Below, one piece after another: positions 35,708-45,523 of a stretch of 64,000 bases of DNA. The position numbers were made by a program, and so were the translations under genes. The first letter of the stretch is position 1. Each line of letters begins with the position of its first letter. This DNA comes from Paenibacillus sanguinis 2301083 = DSM 16941 (GTDB lineage: Bacteria > Bacillota > Bacilli > Paenibacillales > Paenibacillaceae). The stretch lies in assembly GCF_000374825.1 (NCBI RefSeq), contig NZ_KB895384.1, positions 124,001 to 188,000 of the forward strand, written 5' to 3'. The notes beneath the pieces are model-generated. The model had not been told where the DNA came from. It ran no database searches and worked only from the letters and a program-made list of their open reading frames with translations.

Positions 35708-36583
35708 GTGTTCAAAAACCTGAGCTACAAGACACAAAGAAAGGTCATTATTTTAGCCTTTTCGTTAATTCCGGTCGTTCTACTGTTCACGTTTGCTTAT
35801 TTGCCAGTATTCAATATGTTTAAATACAGCTTTACGGATTGGAACGGTTATAGCAAACACTACAATTTTGTAGGTTTGGAAAACTATAAAACGATTTTTA
35901 CGGATTCTAAATATTTTTCTGTCTTCAAGGTCAGCTTGTATTATTTTGGAGCGACTTTCGTGCAGATGGCCTTAGCCTTGTATTTTGCCACTATTCTAAG
36001 CTTCAAGGTTCGGCTTAAAAACTTTTTTAAAGGGGTGCTGTTTTTCCCTTATTTGCTAAATGGGGTGGCCATCGGCTTTATCTTTCTATTCTTTTTCCGG
36101 CCCGACGGCACGCTGGATACCCTGATGCAATCGGTGGGGCTTGGTGCTTACACCCAGGGCTGGCTCAAGAACCCCAGCATTATTAACATTTCATTGGCTG
36201 GTGCATCTTTATGGAGATATATGGGCTTCAACTTTATTATCTTCCTTGGCGCAATCTCGTCCATCGGCTCGGACATATATGAAGCCGCCGAAATTGACGG
36301 GGCCAACCGCTGGCATCAATTTCGCCACATTATCTTGCCGAGTATTATGAAGATTTTGCAATTAAATCTGATTCTAGCGATTAGCGGCGCAATTAGCGCC
36401 TTCGATATTCCGTATATCATGACGGGTGGCTCAAACGGAAGTAATACGTTTGTCATTCAGACTGTCACCACGGCGTTCAAATATAACAAGCTGGGACTTG
36501 CTTCCGCCATGGCGGTTGTTCTGCTGTTTATCGTCATTTTAGTGACGCTGCTGCAGCGCTTGTTGATTAAGGAGGAGAAATAA
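35708..36583 (+). CDS. ABC sugar transporter permease (MalF type)
   Basis: CUT1-type membrane permease, 291-292 residues, six predicted helices. EAA loop: YEAAEIDGANRWHQFRHI (about 195-212). GTG 35708 is chosen because GGAGG ends at 35700, 7 bases upstream; the in-frame GTG at 35702 would leave only one base. It forms a pair with the next permease, 3 bases downstream, to import mannooligosaccharides. No ATPase gene is linked. Confidence 0.92.
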   Translation: MFKNLSYKTQRKVIILAFSLIPVVLLFTFAYLPVFNMFKYSFTDWNGYSKHYNFVGLENYKTIFTDSKYFSVFKVSLYYFGATFVQMALALYFATILSFKVRLKNFFKGVLFFPYLLNGVAIGFIFLFFFRPDGTLDTLMQSVGLGAYTQGWLKNPSIINISLAGASLWRYMGFNFIIFLGAISSIGSDIYEAAEIDGANRWHQFRHIILPSIMKILQLNLILAISGAISAFDIPYIMTGGSNGSNTFVIQTVTTAFKYNKLGLASAMAVVLLFIVILVTLLQRLLIKEEK

Positions 36584-36586
36584 GCC

Positions 36587-37420
36587 ATGTACCGACTGAA
36601 GAATTTCGCCGCTTCCTTCTTTAAATATGCGAGCTTGCTGCTTGGCGCTTTTGCTGCGCTGGTGCCGATCGTTGTTGTATTTTTCGCCTCTTTTAAAACA
36701 AACAAGGAATACGGCGTAACTAGTCCCCTGACTCCCCCGGAGAACTGGCTGAATTTTGCCAACTATTCCAAGGCGTTTATCAATGGGAAAATGCTGCTTG
36801 GCTTTGGCAACACCTTGATCATCGTCGTAATTTCGATTATTGGCGCTACGCTGCTTGGCTCGATGATCGCCTATGTGCTGAGCCGCTTCAAGTTTCGCGG
36901 CAGCAAGCTGTTAATGGGAGCCTTTTTGCTGGCAACCTTGATTCCAAGCGTTACTACGCAAGTTGCGACCTTCCGGATCATCAACTTTCTGCATCTGGTA
37001 GACACGCGCTTCGCTCCGATTTTGCTGTATCTTGGCACGGACATCATTGCCGTATACATTTTTATGCAATTTTTGGATTCTATCTCGGAATCGCTGGACG
37101 AATCGGCCATGCTGGATGGAGCGTCCTATTTTACAATTTTCGGTAAAATCATTTTACCGCTGCTGGCGCCGGCTATCGTGACGGTCATTATCGTGAAGGG
37201 TGTCAACATATATAACGATTTCTATACACCGTTCCTGTATATGCCAAGCGAGGATTTGCAGGTGCTTTCAACCGCATTGTTTAAATTCAAAGGACCGTAC
37301 GGCTCGCAATGGGAAGTGATTTGCGCAGGTATAATGATTACCATTGTGCCGATCCTGATCGCCTTTGTCTCCCTGCAAAAATATATTTATAACGGCTTTG
37401 CGCAAGGATCTGTCAAATAA
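36587..37420 (+). CDS. ABC sugar transporter permease (MalG type)
   Basis: Second CUT1 permease of the mannan operon, 277 residues, six predicted helices. The EAA loop is SLDESAMLDGASYFTIFGKI (about 167-186). GGAGAAA at the end of the previous gene serves as ribosome site. It is separated from that gene by only 3 bases, indicating translational coupling. Confidence 0.92.
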   Translation: MYRLKNFAASFFKYASLLLGAFAALVPIVVVFFASFKTNKEYGVTSPLTPPENWLNFANYSKAFINGKMLLGFGNTLIIVVISIIGATLLGSMIAYVLSRFKFRGSKLLMGAFLLATLIPSVTTQVATFRIINFLHLVDTRFAPILLYLGTDIIAVYIFMQFLDSISESLDESAMLDGASYFTIFGKIILPLLAPAIVTVIIVKGVNIYNDFYTPFLYMPSEDLQVLSTALFKFKGPYGSQWEVICAGIMITIVPILIAFVSLQKYIYNGFAQGSVK

Positions 37421-37453
37421 TCATCGTATTTCTAAACTGGAAGGAGCAGCTAT

Positions 37454-38476
37454 ATGAGCACAGTGAAAATTATTGGAGAGAATTTGCCGAATATCCCATG
37501 GCAAAATAAACCGGAGGGAGCCGTGGGACCGGTATGGAGGCATAGTGAAAACCCGGTTATTTCAAGAAACCCGGTCAAGGGCATTGCCCGCATTTTCAAT
37601 AGCGCAGTTGTATGGCATGAGGATCGATTCGTCGGCGTATTTCGCGCTGAAATGATTAACGGGCGGCCACATCTGCATCTGGGCCGGAGTGAGGATGGTC
37701 TGAACTGGACGATTGAAGAGGAGCGGATTTCCTTTGTGGATGAGGCAGGGCGGCCGTTTCAGCCGAATTATGCCTATGACCCCCGGCTAGTGAAGGTAGA
37801 GGATACTTACTATATAATTTGGTGCACCGATTTTTATGGCGCTTCGATCGGCGTTGCCAAAACGCAGGATTTTCGGTCGTTTGTACGGCTGGAAAACCCG
37901 TTTTTGCCATTTAACCGCAACGGGGTGTTGTTTCCTCGCAAGCTGAATGGCAATTTTGTGATGCTGTCTCGTCCGAGTGATAGCGGACACACGCCTTTTG
38001 GTGATGTGTTCCTTAGCGAAAGTCCGGATTTCGTATATTGGGGCAAGCATCGTCATGTGATGACCAAGGGCGGTCAGGGCTGGTGGCAATCTGTAAAAAT
38101 TGGCGGAGGTCCGGCTCCGATCGAAACCTCCGAGGGCTGGCTGATGTTCTACCATGGAGTTACAGGAACTTGCAACGGTCTGGTGTACAGCATGGGCGCG
38201 GTTATTCTTGACAAGGAGGAGCCGTCCCGCGTCAAATACCGCTCCAGCACCTACGTACTGACGCCTGAGGAATGGTATGAGGAGCGCGGCTTTGTGCCTA
38301 ATGTTGTTTTCCCTTGTGCTACGCTGACAGATGCAGCAAGCGGCAAAATTGCGATATACTATGGCGCTGCAGATACTTATGTAGGTCTGGCTTATACTAC
38401 AGTTCAGGAAATTGTAGACTATGTGAAGGCAACGCATGAGGAAATTGGGGATGACGCCGAAATCGGCGTGATGTAA
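37454..38476 (+). CDS. GH130_2-type beta-mannooligosaccharide phosphorylase
   Basis: GH130 five-bladed propeller enzyme, 340 residues, predicted to phosphorolyse beta-1,4-mannooligosaccharides from the non-reducing end to mannose-1-phosphate. The N-terminal block LPNIPWQNKP, the predicted catalytic Asp109 in NYAYDPRLVK and GGGPAPIETSEGWLMFYHGV (about 215-234) mark the family. It is shorter than and distinct from the GH130_1 at 29401. AAGGAG precedes ATG 37454. Subfamily 2 also includes beta-1,2-mannan-active enzymes, so linkage is inferred from the locus. Confidence 0.87.
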   Translation: MSTVKIIGENLPNIPWQNKPEGAVGPVWRHSENPVISRNPVKGIARIFNSAVVWHEDRFVGVFRAEMINGRPHLHLGRSEDGLNWTIEEERISFVDEAGRPFQPNYAYDPRLVKVEDTYYIIWCTDFYGASIGVAKTQDFRSFVRLENPFLPFNRNGVLFPRKLNGNFVMLSRPSDSGHTPFGDVFLSESPDFVYWGKHRHVMTKGGQGWWQSVKIGGGPAPIETSEGWLMFYHGVTGTCNGLVYSMGAVILDKEEPSRVKYRSSTYVLTPEEWYEERGFVPNVVFPCATLTDAASGKIAIYYGAADTYVGLAYTTVQEIVDYVKATHEEIGDDAEIGVM

Positions 38477-38500
38477 CACAGTGAAAGGGGAAAATTGGGC

Positions 38501-39457
38501 ATGGCTAACGATCGAATTGAGGAACTGCTGAAATATCAAGGCAGCAGTCCGAAGCCGGAGGATTTTGATGCTTACTGGGAGCGGGCATTGAAGGAGCTGG
38601 AGGCCCAGAGTCTGGACTATGAGCTGGTGGCTGCCGATTTCCAGACACCGATGGCAGAGTGCTATCATCTTTATTTTACTGGTGTCGGAGGGGCTAGAGT
38701 CCATGCCAAATATGTGAAGCCGCGAGCTGCTCAAGGCAAAGGGCCAGGGCTGGCGTTGTTCCATGGCTATCATTCCGGAAGCGGGGATTGGTCGGACAAA
38801 GCGGCCTATGCGGCGCATGGCATTACCGTGCTGGCGATGGATTGCCGCGGCCAGGGCGGATTATCCGAGGATCATTTGACGGTCAAGGGAACGACGTTGA
38901 AGGGACATATTATTCGCGGCGTTGATGAAGATAACCCGGATAAGCTTTATTACCGGAATGTGTTTCTGGATCTAGTGCAGACTGTCCGCATTTTGATGTC
39001 GATGGAACAGGTCGATCCGGAGCGGATTGGCGCCCATGGCTGCTCTCAGGGCGGGGCGCTGACCATCGCCTGCGCCGCTTTGGAGCCGCGAGTTGCGCTG
39101 GCTATCCCGGTGTATCCGTTTCTATCCGATTATCAGAAGGCTTGGGAGATGGATGTGACAATTTCAGCCTACGAGGAATTAGCGTACTATTTTCGGTTTA
39201 TGGACCCGCTGCACCGGACGCAGGAGGCTTTCTTCAACAAATTGGGCTATATCGATGTTCAGAATTTGGCCGATCGCATTCGCGCGAAGGTCGTTTTTGT
39301 CACGGGATTGGCGGATACGGTGTGCCCTCCCTACACGCAATTTGCCGCTTATAACAAAATGGCTTCCGACAAAGAGCTGGTTGTGTATCACGAATACGGC
39401 CATGAATATTTGCCTTTCTTGAGCGACCGTGTACTGGAGGAAATGTTAAAGCTATAA
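38501..39457 (+). CDS. CE7 acetyl esterase (acetyl xylan esterase/cephalosporin-C deacetylase)
   Basis: Carbohydrate esterase family 7, alpha/beta hydrolase of 318 residues, the typical length. Signature motifs are complete: RGQGG at 116-120, GCSQGG with nucleophile Ser182, Asp272 in GLADTVCPP and His301 in the HE motif (GHEYL). It has no signal peptide, so it would deacetylate imported, acetylated mannooligosaccharides. ATG 38501 is 10 bases after AAGGGG; TTG 38495 is in frame but too close. A long hairpin follows at 39472-39526 before the secreted mannanase. Confidence 0.92.
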   Translation: MANDRIEELLKYQGSSPKPEDFDAYWERALKELEAQSLDYELVAADFQTPMAECYHLYFTGVGGARVHAKYVKPRAAQGKGPGLALFHGYHSGSGDWSDKAAYAAHGITVLAMDCRGQGGLSEDHLTVKGTTLKGHIIRGVDEDNPDKLYYRNVFLDLVQTVRILMSMEQVDPERIGAHGCSQGGALTIACAALEPRVALAIPVYPFLSDYQKAWEMDVTISAYEELAYYFRFMDPLHRTQEAFFNKLGYIDVQNLADRIRAKVVFVTGLADTVCPPYTQFAAYNKMASDKELVVYHEYGHEYLPFLSDRVLEEMLKL

Positions 39458-39471
39458 ATTCATAGAGTGAT

Positions 39472-39526
39472 GGGCAAGCGGCTGCTGGTAGTACAGTATA
39501 GACTTCGGGCTGCGGTCTGCTTGCCC
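39472..39526 (+). repeat. Hairpin between CE7 and GH26 genes, followed by AT repeat
   Basis: GGGCAAGC (39472-39479) and GCTTGCCC (39519-39526) form the base of a long stem, without a T-tract. An AT-rich run of TATATT-like units (39534-39557) follows. This may partly end or process the operon before the secreted enzyme gene. Confidence 0.5.
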
Positions 39527-39578
39527 TTCCCAATATATTTATATTTATATTTATATTCTAAATTAAAGGGTGAGGCTG

Positions 39579-42317
39579 ATGAGAAGAAAGATAGGAAAGA
39601 CTTGCAGGTTGTTGTCGGCAGTAGTCTTGGCTGTGACGCTGGCGATGCCAGGTTATGCCGTTCATGCGGCAAATCCTCAGACGAAGGAGGTAGTATCCGA
39701 CAATTTGAAAGCGCAATCATTTTCCGGAAAATTAACAGCACCGAAGGCTCAGGACGTCGATTTGGCCGATGCCGATGCTACGGCGGAAACCCGGTCTTTA
39801 TTTGCCTTTTTAAATGAAACGCGCGGGAAAGCTGTTTTGTTCGGACATCAGCATGATACAACCGTTTCCTTTGCGGGCAAGGATGCGCAGGGGCGAGTCA
39901 TTTCAGATGTAAAAAACTCGGTTGGCGATTATCCGGCCGTATTTGGCTGGGATACACTGAGCCTGGATGGGCTGGAAGCTCCGCCGGGGGTGGCTGGAGA
40001 TTACGAAGCCAGCCGAATCGGGCTGTCAAGCGCGATGAAGCAAGCGTACGAGATGGGCGGCATAGTGACGTTAAGCACGCATCCCTACAATTTTGCCACC
40101 GGCGGAAGCTTCAATGATACGGGGAATTCGGAGGGGGCAGTGAAATCCGTAGCTGCCCGTGTGCTGCCAGGCGGTGATCTGAATTCGGATTTCCAGAAAT
40201 ATCTCAACCGGATCGCTAGCTTTGCCAACCAATTAAAGGATGATCAGGGCAAACTGATTCCGGTGCTCTTTCGACCGTTCCACGAGCAAAACGGCAACTG
40301 GTTCTGGTGGGGGTCCGCGACGACAACCACAAGCGAATATAAGGAGCTATACCGTTATACTGTGGAATACTTGCGCGATGTGAAGCATGTCCACAATCTT
40401 CTCTACGTATTTTCGCCAAACGGATCATTTAATGGCAACGAAGAGGAATACTTGAAGACGTATCCCGGTGATTCGTATGTTGATATTTTAGGGATGGACC
40501 AGTATGACAATAAGGAGAATGCCGGAAGCGAGGCCTTCCTTGCCGGGCTAGTCAAAGATTTGAAGATGATCTCCGGGCTTGCAGACAGCAAAGGGAAAAT
40601 TGCGGCGTTATCGGAGTATGGCTATAGCGCCGCTGGGATGAAAACAACAGGGAATCATGAAAAAGAGTGGTTTACCAAAGTGATGAATGCCATCAAAAGC
40701 GATCCTGATGCTCGGAAAATTGCCTATATGCTGACCTGGGCCAATTTTGGGGAAGACAATAATTTGTATGTCCCATATAAAGAGGTTCCCGGCAAAGGCA
40801 GTCATGAGCTGCTGAACGATTTTATTAACTATTATAAGGACCCGTACACTGCATTTGCCGGAGATTTGCAGAGGGAGCAGGTATATGGGCGCAAGGTAAA
40901 TACAAGGCCCAAGCAGCCGTTTCTTCATATTGTAACTCCTGTTCATGCCACGGCTGTGAGCGAGGCCGCAACTACAGTTCGCGCCAAAGTGCTGAACTTG
41001 GTCCCTGATAAGGTAGTTTACCGCATCGGGCAGGCAGGACAAGAGATTCAAATGTCGTTGGGGCCGGATGGATATTATGCAGCCTCCTGGACTCCGCCTG
41101 TCGAGCTGAATGGAACGACCGTCGAGCTAACCGTCCGGGCTTATCATGGGGGCAAAGCCGCTCTTGAGCAGACGGTTGCTGCAACCCTGAAGGTGCCTGA
41201 ACTAAAGCTAAAAAGTTGGACATTTGATACCGCAGAGAGTCTGGCCTGGTTCAAAAATAATGGGACCTATCCGGCCGATATTCAAATGAAGCTTGCTCAT
41301 AAATATGTCAATGACAACGGAAAGCTGGCGTTTCAGATTGATAAGGGCCTGAAGGCTTCGCAAACCTGGCAGGAGCTGAAGCTGCAACTGACCGAAAAGG
41401 CGCTGGCGGACGTCGATCTGTCCCGAGTACGCCGCATTAAACTGTCGGCGCTGATTCCAGCCGCTATGGCCAAGGATGCTGCAACGATACAGGCTGTCGC
41501 CATGTATCCGGAGGATTGGAGTCATAAATATGGGGAAGGCTCCACTCGTCAGCGGCTATCCGAACTAACCAAGGTGACCGTGTCGGGAGCTTCATATTAT
41601 CAGTATAAGACGTCCATCGAGCTTGATCAGGCTGCATCGGCTGCATCGGCTGAAGGGCTGGCCATTTCTCTGGTTGGCAGCGGCTTGGAGGCAAATGCCC
41701 CAATCAGTCTCTATCTGGATGATCTGGAACTGTATGATGTCTATATGGCTCCAGTGCTGGAGGCTTCATGGGTTGATGATTTTGAAACCTATGACGGCTC
41801 TGATGAGGCATTGTCTGCCAAGTATCCCAAGGCAGGCGGAGATGATGTCCGGGTGTCTTTGAGCGGGGAAGAGAAATTCAACGGCCAATACAGTATGAAG
41901 TATCAATATGCGGTGAATACGGCCGGCTATACCGGTGCAGGTAAAAATTTGAATTCAGTAGACTGGTCGGAGAGCAATGGGCTGCATATCTGGATAAAGA
42001 CAGATGAAACAGGCGCTTATGCCGGGCAGGGAAAACCGCTGAAACTGGTTATTCAGGTTTTGATCAGCGGCACAGCCTATGAATACTATCCGAATATCGA
42101 GCCCGCCCAAGCCTATGATTTGACCATACCCTTCGATGAATTTGTCGTAGCTCCGTGGAGTTCAGGGGGTCCGATAACAAAGGAAGGGTTGAAACAGGTA
42201 ACTGGCTTCAACCTTTATGTTAATTCTATGGATCAAGGTGATCATCAAGGTGTTCTCTACTTCGATGATATCCAGGCAGTGCATGATGCGCATCTGCCAG
42301 ATATTCCGACTAAGTGA
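39579..42317 (+). CDS. Secreted GH26 endo-beta-1,4-mannanase, multimodular
   Basis: Extracellular mannanase, 912 residues. A signal peptide ends near VHA-AN (about residue 29). The GH26 catalytic domain (about 70-425) begins FLNETRGKAVLFGHQHD and has acid/base Glu236 in LFRPFHEQNGNWFWW and nucleophile Glu346 in ALSEYGYS. Next are an Ig/Fn3-like module (about 440-540), a beta-sandwich carbohydrate-binding module that looks CBM27-like (about 545-715) and a second binding module (about 720-905, DDFETYDGSDEAL). ATG 39579 follows AAAGGGTGAGG; GTG 39570 is a weaker alternative. It makes the oligosaccharides imported by the operon. Module family names beyond GH26 are tentative. Confidence 0.92.
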   Translation: MRRKIGKTCRLLSAVVLAVTLAMPGYAVHAANPQTKEVVSDNLKAQSFSGKLTAPKAQDVDLADADATAETRSLFAFLNETRGKAVLFGHQHDTTVSFAGKDAQGRVISDVKNSVGDYPAVFGWDTLSLDGLEAPPGVAGDYEASRIGLSSAMKQAYEMGGIVTLSTHPYNFATGGSFNDTGNSEGAVKSVAARVLPGGDLNSDFQKYLNRIASFANQLKDDQGKLIPVLFRPFHEQNGNWFWWGSATTTTSEYKELYRYTVEYLRDVKHVHNLLYVFSPNGSFNGNEEEYLKTYPGDSYVDILGMDQYDNKENAGSEAFLAGLVKDLKMISGLADSKGKIAALSEYGYSAAGMKTTGNHEKEWFTKVMNAIKSDPDARKIAYMLTWANFGEDNNLYVPYKEVPGKGSHELLNDFINYYKDPYTAFAGDLQREQVYGRKVNTRPKQPFLHIVTPVHATAVSEAATTVRAKVLNLVPDKVVYRIGQAGQEIQMSLGPDGYYAASWTPPVELNGTTVELTVRAYHGGKAALEQTVAATLKVPELKLKSWTFDTAESLAWFKNNGTYPADIQMKLAHKYVNDNGKLAFQIDKGLKASQTWQELKLQLTEKALADVDLSRVRRIKLSALIPAAMAKDAATIQAVAMYPEDWSHKYGEGSTRQRLSELTKVTVSGASYYQYKTSIELDQAASAASAEGLAISLVGSGLEANAPISLYLDDLELYDVYMAPVLEASWVDDFETYDGSDEALSAKYPKAGGDDVRVSLSGEEKFNGQYSMKYQYAVNTAGYTGAGKNLNSVDWSESNGLHIWIKTDETGAYAGQGKPLKLVIQVLISGTAYEYYPNIEPAQAYDLTIPFDEFVVAPWSSGGPITKEGLKQVTGFNLYVNSMDQGDHQGVLYFDDIQAVHDAHLPDIPTK

Positions 42318-42333
42318 CTGTACTTTAATGTCG

Positions 42334-42362
42334 TTGCTGCCTGCCTGCTCAACTGTTATAAT
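42334..42362 (+). promoter_or_regulatory. Sigma-A promoter of lepA
   Basis: TTGCTG (42334-42339), a 17-base spacer and TATAAT (42357-42362) with an extended TG at 42354-42355. It lies after the GH26 stop, so lepA is expressed independently of the mannan island. Confidence 0.7.
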
Positions 42363-42408
42363 TAATAAATTACAGTAAGACTTCGAGCACTTTTTGGTGG
42401 GGGTAAGA

Positions 42409-44226
42409 ATGAAAGAGATTAGGGCAAGGCAGGAAAAAATTCGGAATTTCAGCATTATTGCACATATAGACCATGGCAAATCAACCTTGGCAGACCGCAT
42501 TCTGGAATTCACCGGAGCGCTTACTTCCCGGGAGATGCAGGAGCAAGTGCTGGACAACATGGATCTGGAGCGCGAGCGGGGAATTACGATCAAATTGCAG
42601 GCAGTGCGTCTGAGCTATCGCGCTGATGATGGTGAGGAATATCTGCTTAATCTTATCGATACTCCGGGACACGTGGATTTTACGTATGAGGTATCCCGCA
42701 GTTTGGCTGCTTGTGAAGGCGCCTTATTGGTCGTGGACGCGGCTCAAGGCATCGAAGCGCAAACGTTGGCCAACGTATACCTGGCGCTGGACAATAACCT
42801 GGAGATATTGCCAGTCATCAACAAAATTGATTTGCCAAGCGCTGATCCTGAGCGGGTAAAGGAAGAAATCGAAGATGTCATTGGCCTTGATGCCAGCGAG
42901 GCTGTGCTTGCTTCAGCCAAAGCGGGAATCGGCATCAAGGAGATTCTCGAGCAAGTGGTGCAGAAGGTTCCGGCTCCAACAGGAGATCCGGAAAATCCGT
43001 TGAAGGCTTTGATCTTTGACTCCCATTATGATCCGTATAAAGGGGTTATCGTTTATGTCCGCGTCATTGACGGGCAAATCAAGGCCGGTTCCAAAATTCA
43101 CATGATGGCAACGAACAAAACCTTTGAGGTTATTGAGGTCGGAGCCTTTATGCCGCGTATGACAGCGGTGGATGAATTGAATGTCGGCGATGTTGGCTTT
43201 ATCGTAGCCGGGATCAAGACGGTTGGCGATACGCGTGTCGGGGATACTGTAACGGATGCGAAAAATCCGACGCTAGAGCCGTTGCCGGGTTACCGTAAGA
43301 TCAATCCAATGGTTTACTGTGGTCTGTATCCGATTGAGACATCGGATTACAACGATTTGCGTGAAGCGCTGGAGAAGCTTCAATTAAATGATGCTTCGCT
43401 TAGCTTTGAACCGGAAACTTCAAGCGCGCTTGGCTTTGGCTTCCGTTGCGGATTTTTGGGCCTGCTGCATATGGACGTCATTCAGGAGCGGATTGAGCGG
43501 GAATTCAACATTCCGTTGATTACGACAGCTCCAAGTGTTATTTATCATGTTACGTTGACTAATGGCGAAATGATCTCCATTGATAATCCGTCCAACTATC
43601 CGGAGGTTGGCAAGATTGAATACGTCGAGGAGCCTTACGTCAAAGCTTCGATTATCGTGCCTAATGATTATGTAGGGACGGTTATGGAGCTTTGCCAAAG
43701 CAAGCGCGGCGAGTTCGTGAATATGGAGTATCTCGATACGACACGGGTGACGATTATTTATCAGGTGCCCTTGTCAGAAATCGTTTATGATTTCTTTGAT
43801 CAATTGAAATCGAGCACGAAGGGATATGCTTCATTTGATTACGAGCTATCCGGATATCGTCAGTCGAGTCTGGTGAAAATGGACATTCTGCTGAACGGTG
43901 AACAAGTTGATGCCTTGTCCTTCATCGTGCACCGGGAACGAGCATATCATCGTGGACGGATTATTTGTCAGAAGCTGCGTGAGCTTATCCCGCGTCAAAT
44001 GTTCGAGGTGCCTATTCAGGCCTCGATCGGACAGAAGGTCATTGCCCGTGAGACCGTAAAGGCAATGCGCAAGAATGTACTCGCCAAATGTTACGGCGGG
44101 GATATCTCGCGGAAGCGGAAGCTGCTCGAGAAGCAAAAGGAAGGCAAGAAGCGGATGAAGCAGGTCGGCAACGTGGAAGTGCCGCAGGAAGCTTTCATGG
44201 CCGTACTGAAAATTGACGAAGATTAA
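42409..44226 (+). CDS. lepA: Elongation factor 4 (LepA), translational GTPase
   Basis: Ribosome-associated GTPase EF4, 605 residues, EF-G-like. Domain order: G domain with AHIDHGKST (P-loop, about 14-22), the DTPGHVDF switch and NKID; domain II; domain III; domain V; and the LepA-specific C-terminal domain rich in Lys/Arg ([18 protein letters not shown]). ATG 42409 has GGGGGT upstream; an in-frame TTG at 42394 lies within that ribosome site region. hemW follows, as in B. subtilis. Confidence 0.97.
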   Translation: MKEIRARQEKIRNFSIIAHIDHGKSTLADRILEFTGALTSREMQEQVLDNMDLERERGITIKLQAVRLSYRADDGEEYLLNLIDTPGHVDFTYEVSRSLAACEGALLVVDAAQGIEAQTLANVYLALDNNLEILPVINKIDLPSADPERVKEEIEDVIGLDASEAVLASAKAGIGIKEILEQVVQKVPAPTGDPENPLKALIFDSHYDPYKGVIVYVRVIDGQIKAGSKIHMMATNKTFEVIEVGAFMPRMTAVDELNVGDVGFIVAGIKTVGDTRVGDTVTDAKNPTLEPLPGYRKINPMVYCGLYPIETSDYNDLREALEKLQLNDASLSFEPETSSALGFGFRCGFLGLLHMDVIQERIEREFNIPLITTAPSVIYHVTLTNGEMISIDNPSNYPEVGKIEYVEEPYVKASIIVPNDYVGTVMELCQSKRGEFVNMEYLDTTRVTIIYQVPLSEIVYDFFDQLKSSTKGYASFDYELSGYRQSSLVKMDILLNGEQVDALSFIVHRERAYHRGRIICQKLRELIPRQMFEVPIQASIGQKVIARETVKAMRKNVLAKCYGGDISRKRKLLEKQKEGKKRMKQVGNVEVPQEAFMAVLKIDED

Positions 44227-44229
44227 CAG

Positions 44230-44257
44230 GGGGAAGCCGTCAGGCTTTCCTTTTTTC
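44230..44257 (+). terminator. Terminator after lepA
   Basis: GGAAGCC-GTCA-GGCTTTCC followed by a TTTTTT run (44251-44256). Confidence 0.75.
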
Positions 44258-44321
44258 CAAGCCTGACTTAAGAGAAGGTCCGGTGTTTTATCTACTATTA
44301 GTATAGAGGGGGCATGACCTA

Positions 44322-45518
44322 ATGAATCAGTATAACCAAGGAGCAGCGCAGGGAGTGCCGACGCATGCACCGGAGGCCGTCTATATTCATATTCCGTTTT
44401 GCACCAATAAATGCTTTTATTGTGATTTCAACTCCTATGTATTGAAGGATCAGCCAGTGATGGATTATTTGAAAGCCCTAGATCGGGAGATGGAACTTTC
44501 GGTGAAGCAGACCCCACCTGTCGAAATTCGTACGATCTTCGTGGGAGGCGGAACGCCAACGGTGCTCAAGCCGGAGGAAATGGAGTACTTTCTCGCTTCC
44601 ATTAAACGTCACTACCCTCGCTGGGCGGAGGACATTGAATTTACCATGGAGGCCAACCCGGGTACCACCGATCGTGAGAAGCTGCGTGTGATGAAGGATG
44701 GGGGAGTGAACCGGGTTAGCTTTGGTGTGCAGGCATTTCAGAATGAGCTGCTAAGCGGAATCGGCAGAATTCATAATACGGACGATGTCTACCGAAGCCT
44801 GGAGAATGCCCATATGGTTGGACTTGACAATCTGTCCATCGATTTGATGTTCGGATTGCCTAACCAGACGGTAGAGATGTTGGATTACAGCATTACGCGT
44901 GCGCTTGAGCTGGGACTGCCCCATTACTCGATTTATAGCTTGAAGGTGGAGGAGAATACATTGTTTCATACGATGTATCATAAGAACCAGCTTCCTTTGC
45001 CAAGCGAAGAGGATGAGTTGAACATGTATCTTCTGCTAATGGAGAGAATGCAGAGTGCAGGGCGCAGGCAATATGAGATCAGTAATTTTGCCAAGCCTGG
45101 TTATGAGAGTCGCCATAACATTACGTATTGGCGCAATGAGGACTATTATGGACTGGGAGCAGGAGCTCATGGCTATCTCGGCAGACAGCGTCATGTCAAC
45201 ATCAAGGGGGTTACTCCTTACGTTGAGGCAGCGAAGCAAGGATTCCCCCGGCTGGAGCAGTTCGAGGTATCGCGTGAAGAGGCGATGGAGGACTTTGTGA
45301 TGGTTGGTCTGCGCATGCTTGATGGCATCCGCAAGGCTGATTTTTACAAGCAGTTCGGCGAGGAGCTTGACGATGTGTTTGCAGGGCCGCTGGCCAGAAT
45401 GCTGAAGACCAGCCTGCTGGAAGCACATGAAGATGGCGAAGGCTACAAGCTAAGCCATCAAGGCGTGTTGTTTGGTAACGAGGTCTTCGCCGAATTCGTT
45501 GGCGTTCTTGTTCCATAG
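44322..45518 (+). CDS. hemW: Heme chaperone HemW, radical SAM
   Basis: Radical SAM protein of 398 residues, related to coproporphyrinogen dehydrogenase HemN but placed in the HemW branch. The 4Fe-4S motif CTNKCFYCDFNSY has Phe after the last Cys-Asp, the HemW form, rather than the extra Cys of HemN. Later blocks GGGTPTVL and TMEANPGT fit the family. It is thought to deliver heme to respiratory enzymes. It sits between lepA and the hrcA operon, as in B. subtilis. GAGGGGG precedes the start. Confidence 0.94.
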   Translation: MNQYNQGAAQGVPTHAPEAVYIHIPFCTNKCFYCDFNSYVLKDQPVMDYLKALDREMELSVKQTPPVEIRTIFVGGGTPTVLKPEEMEYFLASIKRHYPRWAEDIEFTMEANPGTTDREKLRVMKDGGVNRVSFGVQAFQNELLSGIGRIHNTDDVYRSLENAHMVGLDNLSIDLMFGLPNQTVEMLDYSITRALELGLPHYSIYSLKVEENTLFHTMYHKNQLPLPSEEDELNMYLLLMERMQSAGRRQYEISNFAKPGYESRHNITYWRNEDYYGLGAGAHGYLGRQRHVNIKGVTPYVEAAKQGFPRLEQFEVSREEAMEDFVMVGLRMLDGIRKADFYKQFGEELDDVFAGPLARMLKTSLLEAHEDGEGYKLSHQGVLFGNEVFAEFVGVLVP

Positions 45519-45523
45519 TAGTA

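Noticed and set aside
37787..38818. Open frame of 343 codons on the minus strand
   Set aside because: Antisense to GH130_2 and CE7, both with full catalytic motifs; shadow frame.
39534..39557. Short tandem repeat array as a CRISPR-like or phase-variation tract
   Set aside because: Only about four AT-rich units and no spacer structure; probably a simple AT-rich stretch upstream of the mannanase.
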